From Nitrospirota bacterium (GTDB taxonomy: Bacteria; Nitrospirota; Nitrospiria; Nitrospirales; Nitrospiraceae), in assembly GCA_023248295.1 (NCBI GenBank), contig JAHFEU010000004.1, positions 1 through 37,404 of the forward strand: a stretch of DNA of 37,404 bases, read 5' to 3'. Below are positions 1 through 7,807 of this stretch, piece after piece. The first letter of the stretch is position 1. The number at the start of each line of letters is the position of its first letter. The position numbers were made by a program, and so were the translations under genes. The notes beneath the pieces are model-generated. The model saw only the letters and a program-made list of their open reading frames with translations, was not told the origin of the DNA and made no database searches.

Positions 1-195
1 GATATTGGGGGCATCAGTGGATTGACCGACGCAGCCCATGATCACTTCATCAACGAGAGCCGGATCCAGTTTGGTCCGGGCCAGCACCTCGCGCACCACC
101 AGCTCTCCGAGCTTCTGCGCCGAGAGATCCTTGAGTGCGCCCCCGAAGTTTCCGATCGGGGTCCGCGCCCCTGCCACGATCACCACATCCTTCAT
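1..195 (-). CDS. Acetyl-CoA acetyltransferase (thiolase), N-terminal 65 residues, cut by window edge
   Basis: Partial gene running off base 1. The 65 codons read as the N-terminus of a biosynthetic/degradative thiolase: the opening KDVVIVAGARTPIGNFGG stretch and the later VIMGCVGQ stretch are hallmarks of the family. Thiolases cleave acetoacetyl-CoA (or 3-ketoacyl-CoA) with CoA to acetyl-CoA. The catalytic Cys and His lie beyond the window and cannot be checked. The start is fixed by the family N-terminus and a GGAGT ribosome site about 6 nt upstream. The gene starts 34 nt after the stop of the acyl-CoA ligase on the same strand, so the two are probably one transcript serving fatty-acid or acetoacetyl-CoA breakdown. 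Confidence 0.9.
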   Translation of the reverse strand, partial: MKDVVIVAGARTPIGNFGGALKDLSAQKLGELVVREVLARTKLDPALVDEVIMGCVGQSTDAPNI

Positions 196-229
196 CGCTC
201 AACTCCTTATTGTCATCGTAACATGCCGA

Positions 230-1912
230 TCAGCCGACACCGACCTTCGGTGCGGCTTCTTCCCGCAGCACACGCCGCAACGCCTTCCCGACGAAGGTGC
301 GGGGCAGTTCCTGCCGAAATTCCACCGCGGTGGGAACCTTGAACTTCGCCAGGCCCTGCCGACAATACCCGATCAGCTCTTGCTCACTGAGACGGTGGCC
401 CTCCGCGAGCACCACGTAGGCCTTCACCGCCTCACCGAGCAGAGGATCCGGCACACCGACCACCACGGCATCCTGCACCGCAGGGTGGCCACAGAGCACA
501 TCCTCCACTTCCCGAGGATAGATCGTCTCTCCCCGCGACTTGATCATGTCTTTCTTCCGGTCGACCAGGTAAAAAAACCCCCTGGCGTCCTCCCGGGCGA
601 TGTCGCCGGTGTAGAGCCACCCGTCGCGCAACACCGAGCGGGTCTCCACAGGCTTGTTCCAGTAGCCCTGCATCACTTGGGGTCCTCGGACGACCAGCTC
701 GCCCAGCTCTCCGGCCGGCACCGCCCGTTCGCCGGAGTCCAGATCCACGAGGCGGGCCTCGGTGTCCGGGAAGGGGACTCCGATCGACCCCTCAGGGTGT
801 TCCCCGAAGACCGGGTTGCAATGGGTCACCGGGCTGGCCTCCGTGAGACCATACCCTTCCGAAATCTCTACGCCGGTCAGGCGCCGGAACCGGTTCTGCA
901 CCTCGGCCCGCAGCGGGCTGGCTCCGCTCAGGCAGACCCGCAGCGACCGGAGGTCATATTGCCCCGCCTGCGGAAACTCACTGACCTTCATGAACATGGC
1001 CGGGATGCCGGAGAAGATCGTCACCCGGTACTTTTGAATCGCCTCCAGGACCTCGGCAACCTGAAACCTGGGGAGCAGGATCAACGGACATCCGGCCAGC
1101 ACCGCCAGGTGCTGGCAAGTGCTGAGGCCATACGCATGGAAAAATGGGATGACTCCAAGAAAGACCTCGTGACCTTCCCGGAAATCCGGCACCCAGTATC
1201 GGCACTGGAAGGCATTGGCCACGAGGTTCCGGTGAGTAAGCATCACGCCCTTGGCTGTTCCGGTGGTGCCACCGGAGTACTGGAGCAACGCCAGGTCATC
1301 CGGCTTCGGCGACGGAAGCGGGGATGTGTCTCCATCGGCGCAGCCGTTCAGCAGGCCGAGAAAGTCATACATCGACGGGTGCTTCTCGATTCGAGGCCAG
1401 TGGCCGCTCATTCTGGCCTTGATGGGATAGAGCAGGCGCCGCAGAGGGGGAAGAAAGTCTTGCACGCCGGTCAGGATGACCCGCTTCAAGGCTGTGCGCT
1501 CTCTGACCGGCTCGATGCGTGACTGGAATAGATCCAGCGCCACAATCGTTTCACTCCCGGAGTTGGTGAGCTGGGCCTCGATTTCCCGAGCCACGTACAG
1601 CGGATTGATCTGCACGACGACTGCTCCGGCCCGCAGGGCCCCGTAATAGGCGATCAACGCCTGCGGGAGATTGGGCAACATGATCGCCACACGATCCTGC
1701 GGACGGACCCCAAGGGAACGAAGTGAGATCGCAAAGCGGTTGGCTAAGTTGTCCAGGTCGTGGTAGGTCAGGCAGGCGCCGTAATACCGGAGCGCGGGGG
1801 CATTGGGAAATCGGATCACCGACCGGCGTAGCATGTCCGGCAGAGTCCAGTCCGGATGCGCCAGACTGAATGGGACGCCGGGATCGTACCGGCCATGCCA
1901 GGAACGGTGCAT
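230..1912 (-). CDS. fadD: Long-chain-fatty-acid--CoA ligase (AMP-forming)
   Basis: 560-residue member of the ANL adenylating superfamily; activates a fatty acid with ATP and CoA through an acyl-AMP. Visible motifs: phosphate-binding loop YSGGTTGTAKG at residues 212-222, the A5 motif EGYGLTEASP around 352, the YTGD motif, the hinge DRKKDMIKSRGE and the C-terminal GKALRR with the adenylation Lys. Length is typical of FadD. N-terminal residues LAHPDWTLPDMLRRSV resemble FadD proteins, supporting the ATG at 1912, which has a GAGAGG ribosome site. It sits 16 nt downstream of the HDO-fold oxidase gene and 34 nt upstream of a thiolase, so the operon handles a fatty acid or its CoA ester. Chain-length preference cannot be read from sequence. 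Confidence 0.93.
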   Translation of the reverse strand: MHRSWHGRYDPGVPFSLAHPDWTLPDMLRRSVIRFPNAPALRYYGACLTYHDLDNLANRFAISLRSLGVRPQDRVAIMLPNLPQALIAYYGALRAGAVVVQINPLYVAREIEAQLTNSGSETIVALDLFQSRIEPVRERTALKRVILTGVQDFLPPLRRLLYPIKARMSGHWPRIEKHPSMYDFLGLLNGCADGDTSPLPSPKPDDLALLQYSGGTTGTAKGVMLTHRNLVANAFQCRYWVPDFREGHEVFLGVIPFFHAYGLSTCQHLAVLAGCPLILLPRFQVAEVLEAIQKYRVTIFSGIPAMFMKVSEFPQAGQYDLRSLRVCLSGASPLRAEVQNRFRRLTGVEISEGYGLTEASPVTHCNPVFGEHPEGSIGVPFPDTEARLVDLDSGERAVPAGELGELVVRGPQVMQGYWNKPVETRSVLRDGWLYTGDIAREDARGFFYLVDRKKDMIKSRGETIYPREVEDVLCGHPAVQDAVVVGVPDPLLGEAVKAYVVLAEGHRLSEQELIGYCRQGLAKFKVPTAVEFRQELPRTFVGKALRRVLREEAAPKVGVG

Positions 1913-1928
1913 CTAGCCTCTCGCTCGG

Positions 1929-2681
1929 TCATCCGCCACGCGATCGTGACACCCTTGAGGTGCGGGGCGCCGTCGCGATTGCGGCCTGCGACGAGCTGGC
2001 TCCTCTTTTGTCCAGGCCCATCCAGAATCCTTCCAGGTAATCCAAGACGGCCTTGACCCCGCGGCGGAAATCTTCCCGTTCAGCCGCAGACATCCCCTTG
2101 ACCCCATCCACCGCGGTGACGGCGTGCTCCATCGCCTCTTCATGCGTGGCTTCCAGCTCCCGATGGAAGGTGAAATAGGTGATGTCCAGGCCGGGATAGC
2201 GATGCGTCCGCAACTGCATGAGCCCCGGGATGAGATGATCCCACATCGTGATGGCCATGTTCTCGAGACCGAACGAGGCGCCGAGGGCCATCGCGTGATT
2301 TCCGCTGCTGTAAAGTTGTTCCATGCCATTGATGTAGGCCCGCGTGGAGGGCAGCATGGGCCGCGTCATGGCCTCGTGGACGTCGATTCCGACCGATCGC
2401 AGGAAGTCACGGTAGAGCAACTCATGGCGATTCTTGGTGCGCCCGTCGCCCAGCTCCGAGTAGAGCACCTTGGTGAGTTCGTCGGCCACGGCCTCGTCTT
2501 CCGTGTTGACGAGTTGCGCGACGAGGATCCTCGGGAAAAAGCGGGCAAAATTATAGAATTCGACGGCGAACTTGCGAAACTCCGCGTCAGTCAGCGCCCC
2601 GGTTTGAAAGCGATCGAGGTAAGGGTTGTTGATGGCCCCGTGCCGGAGGACAGAGTCACGCATCTCCTGATAAAACGACAT
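1929..2681 (-). CDS. Iron-dependent oxidase of the heme-oxygenase-like (HDO/CADD/TenA) fold
   Basis: 250-residue all-helical protein of the iron-containing redox enzyme family. The likely metal ligands can all be placed: E76, H86, E140, H173, E177 and H180, with the last three in FHRELEATHEEA spaced as in Chlamydia CADD. Relatives include UndA (fatty acid to terminal alkene), CADD (self-sacrificing p-aminobenzoate synthase) and TenA/PqqC. Compared with CADD as I remember it, the sacrificial Tyr and the catalytic Lys align with L22 and L150, so CADD chemistry is unlikely. The start is set by the GGAGG ribosome site at 2688-2692; the reading frame is open upstream to 2807 but that stretch is non-homologous. 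First gene of an operon with fadD and a thiolase, which points to a lipid-related substrate. Specific reaction unknown. Confidence 0.8.
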   Translation of the reverse strand: MSFYQEMRDSVLRHGAINNPYLDRFQTGALTDAEFRKFAVEFYNFARFFPRILVAQLVNTEDEAVADELTKVLYSELGDGRTKNRHELLYRDFLRSVGIDVHEAMTRPMLPSTRAYINGMEQLYSSGNHAMALGASFGLENMAITMWDHLIPGLMQLRTHRYPGLDITYFTFHRELEATHEEAMEHAVTAVDGVKGMSAAEREDFRRGVKAVLDYLEGFWMGLDKRGASSSQAAIATAPRTSRVSRSRGG

Positions 2682-2739
2682 CGCGCACCTCCTCGTCCCC
2701 CTGATAGACAGGATGGCTTCACGCTTGATGCCACCTGTC

Positions 2740-2935
2740 CCACGAATATGGTCAAATGATATAACTTTCTTATCAAATGTGCAAGAGATGATGGGTGTCG
2801 CAGCCACAAATACACGGTTTGTGGAATCAAATGTAGCTACAACATATCATTAATGATTAAGATCTTTACTTTTTCTTTATAATATTAATGTTCTATTGTT
2901 TAATGCATTCAGTCTGTTATACTGATGACATATTC
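2740..2935. other. AT-rich divergent intergenic control region
   Basis: This stretch is much richer in A+T than the rest of the window and separates the minus-strand HDO operon from the plus-strand homogentisate cluster. It holds three direct copies of TCAAATG (2752-2758, 2773-2779, 2827-2833), a 10-bp palindrome TGTAGCTACA (2832-2841) and a 12-bp perfect palindrome ATCATTAATGAT (2846-2857). These are candidate operators for a shared regulator. The functional reading is inference; the repeats and palindromes are directly visible. Confidence 0.6.
2896..2923 (+). promoter_or_regulatory. Candidate sigma-70 promoter (extended -10) for the homogentisate cluster
   Basis: An extended -10 box TGTTATACT ends at 2923 (TATACT at 2918-2923, TG at 2915-2916). 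A weak -35 TTGTTT lies at 2896-2901 with a 16-bp spacer. Transcription would begin near 2930 and leave a leader of about 75 nt before the ATG at 3008. Confidence 0.5.
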
Positions 2936-3007
2936 GAGACCTGAAAGCCGGACTGTCGAACGGGTCGGACCGGGTGCCGCGAGACGGTACATGGAGGAGG
3001 AGACATC

Positions 3008-3589
3008 ATGAAAGGCTCGATGGGGATCGATCACATCACGCTGTGCGTCGAAAATCTCGAGGCGGCGGAATACCTGTTCACCAAGATCCTCGGGTTCGAG
3101 GTCATCTGGTCAGCCCGGGGCGTGGGGAGCGCCAAGTCGAGCATGGACACCATCGTGGTCCAGCGCGGCAATGCGAAGGTGGCCCTGATGCAAGGCAAGG
3201 ACAAGGCTGTGAAATCCCAGATCACCGAGTTCATCGAGAAGTACGGGCAGGGAGTCCAGCACGTGGCCATCGAAGTGGACGACATCGAGGCCGTTTCGCG
3301 CGAGTGGGAGGAGCGCGGCGTGAGGTTCAGTGGACCTCTTAAGGAGGGCCGGGACGGCTTCGGACCGCTTAAACAGCGCTTTACCTACCCGTTGTTCCCC
3401 GGGAGCGGCGTCTTTCTGGAACTCACGCAACGTCAGCATGGCAAAGAGAAGTCCAAGACGTTCGTGCGAGGGATCGTCGAGTCGCTCTACAAGGATATCG
3501 AGCGTGACCAGCTCGAAGGGGTGGAGCAGACGATCATCGACTTCGATGCAATGCCGGTGGAAGGTATACGGGGCAAGCGCTCTTCGTAA
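3008..3589 (+). CDS. VOC-family dioxygenase related to 4-hydroxyphenylpyruvate dioxygenase
   Basis: 193-residue glyoxalase/VOC-fold protein. The metal triad can be placed at H9 (GIDHITL), H85 (GVQHVAIEV) and E138 (FLELTQR); the H9-H85 spacing of 76 is close to that of the HPPD C-terminal domain. HPPD turns 4-hydroxyphenylpyruvate into homogentisate, and the next gene is a homogentisate dioxygenase, so an HPPD-like role fits the context. The length is oddly short: HPPD is normally about 350 residues with two VOC domains, and only one is present here. It could therefore be another ring- or hydroxy-acid-acting VOC enzyme. Start supported by a strong GGAGGAGG ribosome site about 6 nt upstream; first gene after the AT-rich control region. 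Confidence 0.72.
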   Translation: MKGSMGIDHITLCVENLEAAEYLFTKILGFEVIWSARGVGSAKSSMDTIVVQRGNAKVALMQGKDKAVKSQITEFIEKYGQGVQHVAIEVDDIEAVSREWEERGVRFSGPLKEGRDGFGPLKQRFTYPLFPGSGVFLELTQRQHGKEKSKTFVRGIVESLYKDIERDQLEGVEQTIIDFDAMPVEGIRGKRSS

Positions 3590-3636
3590 CACGATGGGGA
3601 ACGCGGGCCGATGAGTGATGACTAGTTCTTTTTCAG

Positions 3637-3664
3637 TTGCCAGTGCTGCAGGTTGAGTTAAAAT
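3637..3664 (+). promoter_or_regulatory. Candidate sigma-70 promoter upstream of homogentisate dioxygenase
   Basis: TTGCCA at 3637-3642 and TAAAAT at 3659-3664 are separated by 16 bp, in the 149-nt gap between the VOC gene and the dioxygenase gene. This would let the dioxygenase-hydrolase-PRTase unit be transcribed separately from the VOC gene. Confidence 0.4.
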
Positions 3665-3738
3665 GAACAACTCGAGCATGCAATTATCTGTACGGATTCG
3701 TCTGCTTTCTGCCTGTCGGACGAATGGGGAGGCCCGCG

Positions 3739-4848
3739 ATGTATCTGATGAAGAAAGGGACTGCTCCGAACCAGGCGCACGTCGGCATACCCGAAGGCCT
3801 GTACGAAGAAGAGCACGGCCGGCACGGGTTTAGCGGACCAGCCTCGCATCTGTACCGGCGTCATCCTCCGACCGGGTGGGTGCGCATCGACGGGCCGCTC
3901 CGGCCCCGTGCCTTTGCCTGCGCGGCCCTCCCCACCCCTGACCAGCGCTCGGCCGACGCCCGGCCTGTTGAGATTCTGCGCAGCCCGGATGTGCGGGTAT
4001 TCCTCTCTCGCCGGGCTGAAACCATGCCGCATTTCGTCCGGAATGCTGACGGCGACGAAGTGCAGTTCGTCCACGCCGGCCGAGGCCGGTTCGAGACGGA
4101 CTACGGGGTGCTGGCGTATGAGCCCGGCGACTATGTCGTGATCCCAAAGGGCACCACCTACCGGATCCTCGTGGACACGGGTCCGTCGCTGTTCCTGATC
4201 GTTGAAACGCCCACACCGGTTGAACTGCCGGATCGGGGTCTCTTGGGCCAGCATGCACTGTTTGACAAAGGCATCCTGACGGCGCCAGAGCCAGCGCCGG
4301 TCAGCGCAGAGCGGGACGAGCGGCGTGAATGGGAGGTTCGGATCAAGCGGGAGGGAGCCTACACACGGGTGTTTTATCCCTTCTACCCGATCGACGTGGC
4401 TGGCTGGAAGGGAGACCTGTGGGTCGCCAAGCTCAACGTGCGGGACTTCCGACCGGTGACCAGCGCTCGATATCACCTCCCTCCCAGCGTGCACGTGACG
4501 TTCCAGGCAGGGGGGGTCCTGATCTCCACCTTCGCTCCAAGACCGTTGGAGAGTGATCCTCAGTCGCTCCGGGTGCCGTTCTACCACCGGAACATGGACT
4601 ATGACGAAGTCCTCTTTTACCACGTGGGGGACTTCTTCAGCCGGGCTGGGATCCAGCCGGGCATGCTGACGCTGCATCCGCAGGGGATCCACCATGGCCC
4701 GCAGCCACAGGCCGTCGAGGCCAGCCGGTCCAAGACCCACACGGATGAAGTGGCGATCATGATCGAGTCGCGGCGGCCGCTCACAGTTCTGCCGGAACTG
4801 GAAACCGTCGAGGTCAAGGAATACGCCATGAGCTGGAGCAAACCATGA
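3739..4848 (+). CDS. hmgA: Homogentisate 1,2-dioxygenase family protein
   Basis: 369-residue bicupin dioxygenase; opens the ring of homogentisate to maleylacetoacetate. The N-terminal cupin includes HFVRNADGDEVQFVHAG and the GDYVVIPKGT turn. In the C-terminal cupin the iron ligands can be placed as H283 (FYHRN), E290 (DEVLFY) and a His in LHPQGIHHGP, matching the YHRN...E...HGP layout of known enzymes with one extra residue between the first His and Glu. I chose the ATG at 3739 because GGGGAGG lies 7 nt upstream; an in-frame ATG at 3724 would put the ribosome site inside the gene. The stop overlaps the start of the next gene by 4 nt (ATGA). Bacterial homogentisate dioxygenases are often somewhat longer (about 380-430), so substrate assignment rests partly on context. 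Confidence 0.85.
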   Translation: MYLMKKGTAPNQAHVGIPEGLYEEEHGRHGFSGPASHLYRRHPPTGWVRIDGPLRPRAFACAALPTPDQRSADARPVEILRSPDVRVFLSRRAETMPHFVRNADGDEVQFVHAGRGRFETDYGVLAYEPGDYVVIPKGTTYRILVDTGPSLFLIVETPTPVELPDRGLLGQHALFDKGILTAPEPAPVSAERDERREWEVRIKREGAYTRVFYPFYPIDVAGWKGDLWVAKLNVRDFRPVTSARYHLPPSVHVTFQAGGVLISTFAPRPLESDPQSLRVPFYHRNMDYDEVLFYHVGDFFSRAGIQPGMLTLHPQGIHHGPQPQAVEASRSKTHTDEVAIMIESRRPLTVLPELETVEVKEYAMSWSKP

Positions 4849-5855
4849 AACTGGTCAGTTTTCGCGTTCAGACCCCTGTGGGGACTTTTGTCCGGGTAGG
4901 GGCTCTCCATGGGCAGACCATGATCGACCTCAATATGGCCTATGCGTGCCTGCTCGCTGAGCAGCGGGAGGCACAGCCCTACCGATTAGCGAACGCGGCC
5001 GTTCCGGCTGCCATGCTTGAGCTCTTGGAGGGTGGAACTTCAGGCATGGCCGCAGCTCGCCAGGCCTTCGACTATGCGGTCAAGCTAGGCAAGTCCGTGC
5101 GTGGGCCGGAAGGCGAGACTGTTGTGTATCCCTACGATTTCGCCCGGCCTCCTGAGGGCATCCGGGTGATCGCCCCGCTGCCGAACCCACCCTCGCTGCG
5201 CGACTTCCTCGCGTTCGAGGCCCACGTCGCCGCCACGTCGAAGAAGCGCGGACAGCCCATTCCGCCCGAGTGGTACAAAGCGCCGGTCTATTACAAAGGC
5301 AACCACCGCACGATCATCGGACCGGATGAGGCCTTGCCGTGGCCACTGGAGACCAAGAAGCTGGACTATGAGCTCGAGCTGGCCTGCGTCATCGGCCGCA
5401 AAGGTCAGGACATCTCCGAGCGCGATGCCCCGGACTATATCGCCGGCTATACGATCATGAATGACTTCAGCGCCAGGGATATCCAGTTCCAGGAAATGGC
5501 TTGCCGGCTCGGGCCTGCTAAGGGCAAGGATTTTGCCACGGCCATCGGCCCATGCCTTGTCACTCCGGATGAGATTCCCGATCTGAACGCCCTCACCATG
5601 ATTGCCAGGGTCAACGGCAAGGCCTGGTCCAAGGGGAGTTTTGGCACGATCCACTGGTCCTTCCCCCAGATGATTGCGCACGTGTCACGGGGCGAAGCCA
5701 TCTATCCCGGCGACCTGTTCGGCTCCGGGACGGTCGGCGGGGGGTGTGGGCTTGAGCTGGACCGGTACCTGAATCCAGGGGACGTGGTCGAGCTGGAGAT
5801 TCAGCCGATCGGGGTGTTGAGGAACCGCGTGGTCAACCAGGAGCCGAAGCCATGA
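4845..5855 (+). CDS. Fumarylacetoacetate hydrolase family protein
   Basis: 336 residues, FAH fold. Hydrolyses fumarylacetoacetate (or a related acylpyruvate) to fumarate and acetoacetate, the last step of homogentisate breakdown. Metal and catalytic residues seen: D120 and H127 (seven apart, as in mammalian FAH), E177 and E179 in DYELELACVIG, and D207 in NDFSARD. The start overlaps the dioxygenase stop and its own stop overlaps the next start, both as ATGA, showing tight translational coupling. No maleylacetoacetate isomerase gene is adjacent, so that step must be supplied elsewhere or occur non-enzymatically. Length is shorter than eukaryotic FAH (about 420) and typical of bacterial homologues. 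Confidence 0.88.
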   Translation: MKLVSFRVQTPVGTFVRVGALHGQTMIDLNMAYACLLAEQREAQPYRLANAAVPAAMLELLEGGTSGMAAARQAFDYAVKLGKSVRGPEGETVVYPYDFARPPEGIRVIAPLPNPPSLRDFLAFEAHVAATSKKRGQPIPPEWYKAPVYYKGNHRTIIGPDEALPWPLETKKLDYELELACVIGRKGQDISERDAPDYIAGYTIMNDFSARDIQFQEMACRLGPAKGKDFATAIGPCLVTPDEIPDLNALTMIARVNGKAWSKGSFGTIHWSFPQMIAHVSRGEAIYPGDLFGSGTVGGGCGLELDRYLNPGDVVELEIQPIGVLRNRVVNQEPKP

Positions 5856-6616
5856 GTGTGAACGTGAAGGTCGAGCGGGCAGAGCGCCTCGTGACGGATC
5901 TGCTAGAACGGCATCGCAGGCTCTACGACGGCCCCGACGTCGAATCGGAGCTGAAGAGCATCATCCGCGATTCCCCTCAATCGAAGCTGTCGGACTGGGA
6001 TGTCCACCGGATTCTCCGGACCTCCCGCTCGGTCTTCTTCGAGACCCACGTCGAGCTCGTGTCCGGTCACCACACCGCGACCTATCTCCGGTTCGAATCG
6101 ATCGCGCAGATCCCCCAGCTCATCAGGCTGATCGCGCGCGACATGGCCGATTGGATCCGCCAGACCTATCAGAAGGACCCCATCGTCGGCATCGTGGCCA
6201 CCGCTTCGGAGGCTCATCACCTGGCAGAAGGCGTCGCGGACCTGCTCCGTGACAATATGCGGCTGCGCGTGGTCTTGACCTCGTTCAATCGGGAGACCGG
6301 AAAGATCGGCACCGAGGTGGCCACCGGAGTCATCAGGTCCGGTGAACGGTTCGTCGTTCTGAACGATGTCACCACACGTGGGAACTGTGTCAGCAAACTG
6401 GGCCGGGTCGTCACCGACCACGGTGGCTTTCTGGCCGGCATGATGGTGTTTGCCCGCCGCGACAGCGGGCAATTTCCCTTGATGGACGAACTCACCGCAA
6501 AGTTTCCCTTCTATTACACGGCCGATCTCAACATGCCCCAGTGGGAGACCCAGAGCTGCCCGCTGTGCCGGGTGAAGAAGCCGTTGCTTTCGTGGAGGGA
6601 GTTGCCTGACTTTTAG
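5852..6616 (+). CDS. Phosphoribosyltransferase-like protein (orotate PRTase-like) in the homogentisate operon
   Basis: 254 residues. The type I PRTase PRPP-binding motif is clear at about residues 167-179 (RFVVLNDVTTRGN), preceded by the IVGIVATASEAHHLAE segment that fits the pyrophosphate loop. A C-terminal CPLC pair at 236-239 suggests a metal-binding knuckle not normal for orotate PRTase (about 210 residues). The N-terminal 100 residues have a SDWDVHRILRTS segment I do not recognise. It is the last gene of the unit, coupled by a 4-nt overlap to the hydrolase. A pyrimidine role in a tyrosine-degradation operon is unexpected; a regulatory or nucleotide-salvage role is equally possible. Function not assigned. 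Confidence 0.7.
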   Translation: MSVNVKVERAERLVTDLLERHRRLYDGPDVESELKSIIRDSPQSKLSDWDVHRILRTSRSVFFETHVELVSGHHTATYLRFESIAQIPQLIRLIARDMADWIRQTYQKDPIVGIVATASEAHHLAEGVADLLRDNMRLRVVLTSFNRETGKIGTEVATGVIRSGERFVVLNDVTTRGNCVSKLGRVVTDHGGFLAGMMVFARRDSGQFPLMDELTAKFPFYYTADLNMPQWETQSCPLCRVKKPLLSWRELPDF

Positions 6617-6662
6617 CGAGCGGCAAGCAGCGTCGTTGCGTCGGTTGTGTCGTTGCGTCCGT

Positions 6663-6735
6663 CGCGACCCTTCGATCCAACTCAGGGTCGCCCTGAGCCG
6701 ACTCGGCCGAGCTCGTCGCGGGCTGTCGAAGGGCG
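6663..6735. repeat. Cruciform REP-like element
   Basis: An outer perfect 8-bp stem CCCTTCGA / TCGAAGGG (6668-6675 with 6726-6733) encloses a 7-bp hairpin CTCAGGG-TCG-CCCTGAG (6681-6697) and a 10-bp palindrome CTCGGCCGAG (6702-6711). The layout and the CCTTCGA...CTCAGGG words match a REP type common in bacterial spacers. It lies between the PRTase gene and the E1alpha gene and may end transcription or stabilise the upstream mRNA. The preceding spacer also has an 11-bp direct repeat GTCGTTGCGTC (6632-6642, 6649-6659). Confidence 0.7.
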
Positions 6736-6805
6736 ATAGACCCGCACACGCGATAGACGCTAATGACGCATTTGCTGCCAGCTGCTCGCTTCCCAGGAGG
6801 TCTCG

Positions 6806-7807
6806 ATGGAAGCTGCGGAAACGGTGAAAGACATTAAACGAGCCGACCTGCTGCAGATGTACTACTACCTCCGTCTCACTCGGGCCCTGGAGGACCGTGT
6901 GACAGCCCTGTACCGGCAGGGACGGATCATGGGCGGGGTCTATACCAGCAACGGAATGGAAGCGATCGCCGTGGGGTACGCCTCCGCCGTGGGTCGGAAC
7001 GATATCATTGCTCCGTACCACCGAGATATGGGCGCGTTCCTGATTCGCGGGATTACGCCCGGTGAGGTGATCGCCCAGTACCTCGGGAAACGCACCGGCC
7101 CGACCAAAGGGAAGGACGGCAACGTCCATATGGGTGACCTCAAGCGCGGCGTCATCGGGTTTGTCAGCCACCTGGCCGACAACTTACCGGTCGCCACCGG
7201 GGTAGCCCTGGCGTTCAAGATCCGTCGGGAGTCCCGGGTGGTGGTGACCAACACGGGCGACGGCGGAACCAGCCGTGGCGACTTTCACGAAGCGATGAAC
7301 TTCGCCGCGGTCCGCAAACTCCCCGTGGTGTTCTTCTGCAACAACAACCAGTACGCCTACTCGACTCCCCTCCACCTGCAGATGGCCATCCGCGACGTGG
7401 TGGACCGGGCCAAGGCCTATGGCATGCCGGGTGAGATCGTGGATGGCAACGATGTCGCGGCCGTGTACGTGGCCGCCCAGCGCGCGATCCGGCGGGCCCG
7501 GGCCGGGGACGGACCTACGTTCATTGAATGTAAGACGATGCGGATGCATGGCCACTCCGAACACGATTCGGCCAAGTACGTCCCCCGTGAGCTGCTGGAG
7601 GAGTGGAAAAAGAAGGATCCCATTCTCAAGGCGGAACAGATGCTGATCCAGTTGGGCTATGCCGACGCCGGCGTCTTTCATGAAGTCGAGGAACGCGTCA
7701 GGAAGGAGATCGAGGCCGGCGTGGAGTTCGCCGAGCAGAGTCCCATGCCCGAGGGGCCTGAAGCCTTGGAGGGCGTGTTTGCCAACGATGACGAGGTCAA
7801 GCCATGA
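6806..7807 (+). CDS. 2-oxoacid dehydrogenase E1 component, alpha subunit (branched-chain or pyruvate type)
   Basis: 333 residues. Thiamine-diphosphate enzyme subunit that decarboxylates a 2-oxoacid. The TPP-binding motif runs from GDGGTSRGDF at 151 to NNN at 179-181. The HGHSEHDSAKY segment near residue 254 matches the ordered loop that contacts TPP and, in mitochondrial enzymes, is phosphorylated. Start has AGGAGG 8 nt upstream. It overlaps the beta subunit by 4 nt (ATGA). Whether the substrate is pyruvate or branched-chain 2-oxoacids cannot be settled from sequence. The downstream acyl-CoA mutase genes favour the branched-chain reading. Confidence 0.92.
   Translation: MEAAETVKDIKRADLLQMYYYLRLTRALEDRVTALYRQGRIMGGVYTSNGMEAIAVGYASAVGRNDIIAPYHRDMGAFLIRGITPGEVIAQYLGKRTGPTKGKDGNVHMGDLKRGVIGFVSHLADNLPVATGVALAFKIRRESRVVVTNTGDGGTSRGDFHEAMNFAAVRKLPVVFFCNNNQYAYSTPLHLQMAIRDVVDRAKAYGMPGEIVDGNDVAAVYVAAQRAIRRARAGDGPTFIECKTMRMHGHSEHDSAKYVPRELLEEWKKKDPILKAEQMLIQLGYADAGVFHEVEERVRKEIEAGVEFAEQSPMPEGPEALEGVFANDDEVKP

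Noticed and set aside
38-1522. Long open frame antisense to the acyl-CoA ligase
   Set aside because: Product has no recognisable motifs and mirrors the GC codon bias of the real gene on the other strand.
1929-2681. CADD-type p-aminobenzoate synthase
   Set aside because: The sacrificial Tyr and catalytic Lys positions align with Leu residues, judged from the remembered CADD sequence.
5903-7171. Open frame antisense across the PRTase and E1alpha genes
   Set aside because: Spans two convincing genes and their spacer; no homology features.
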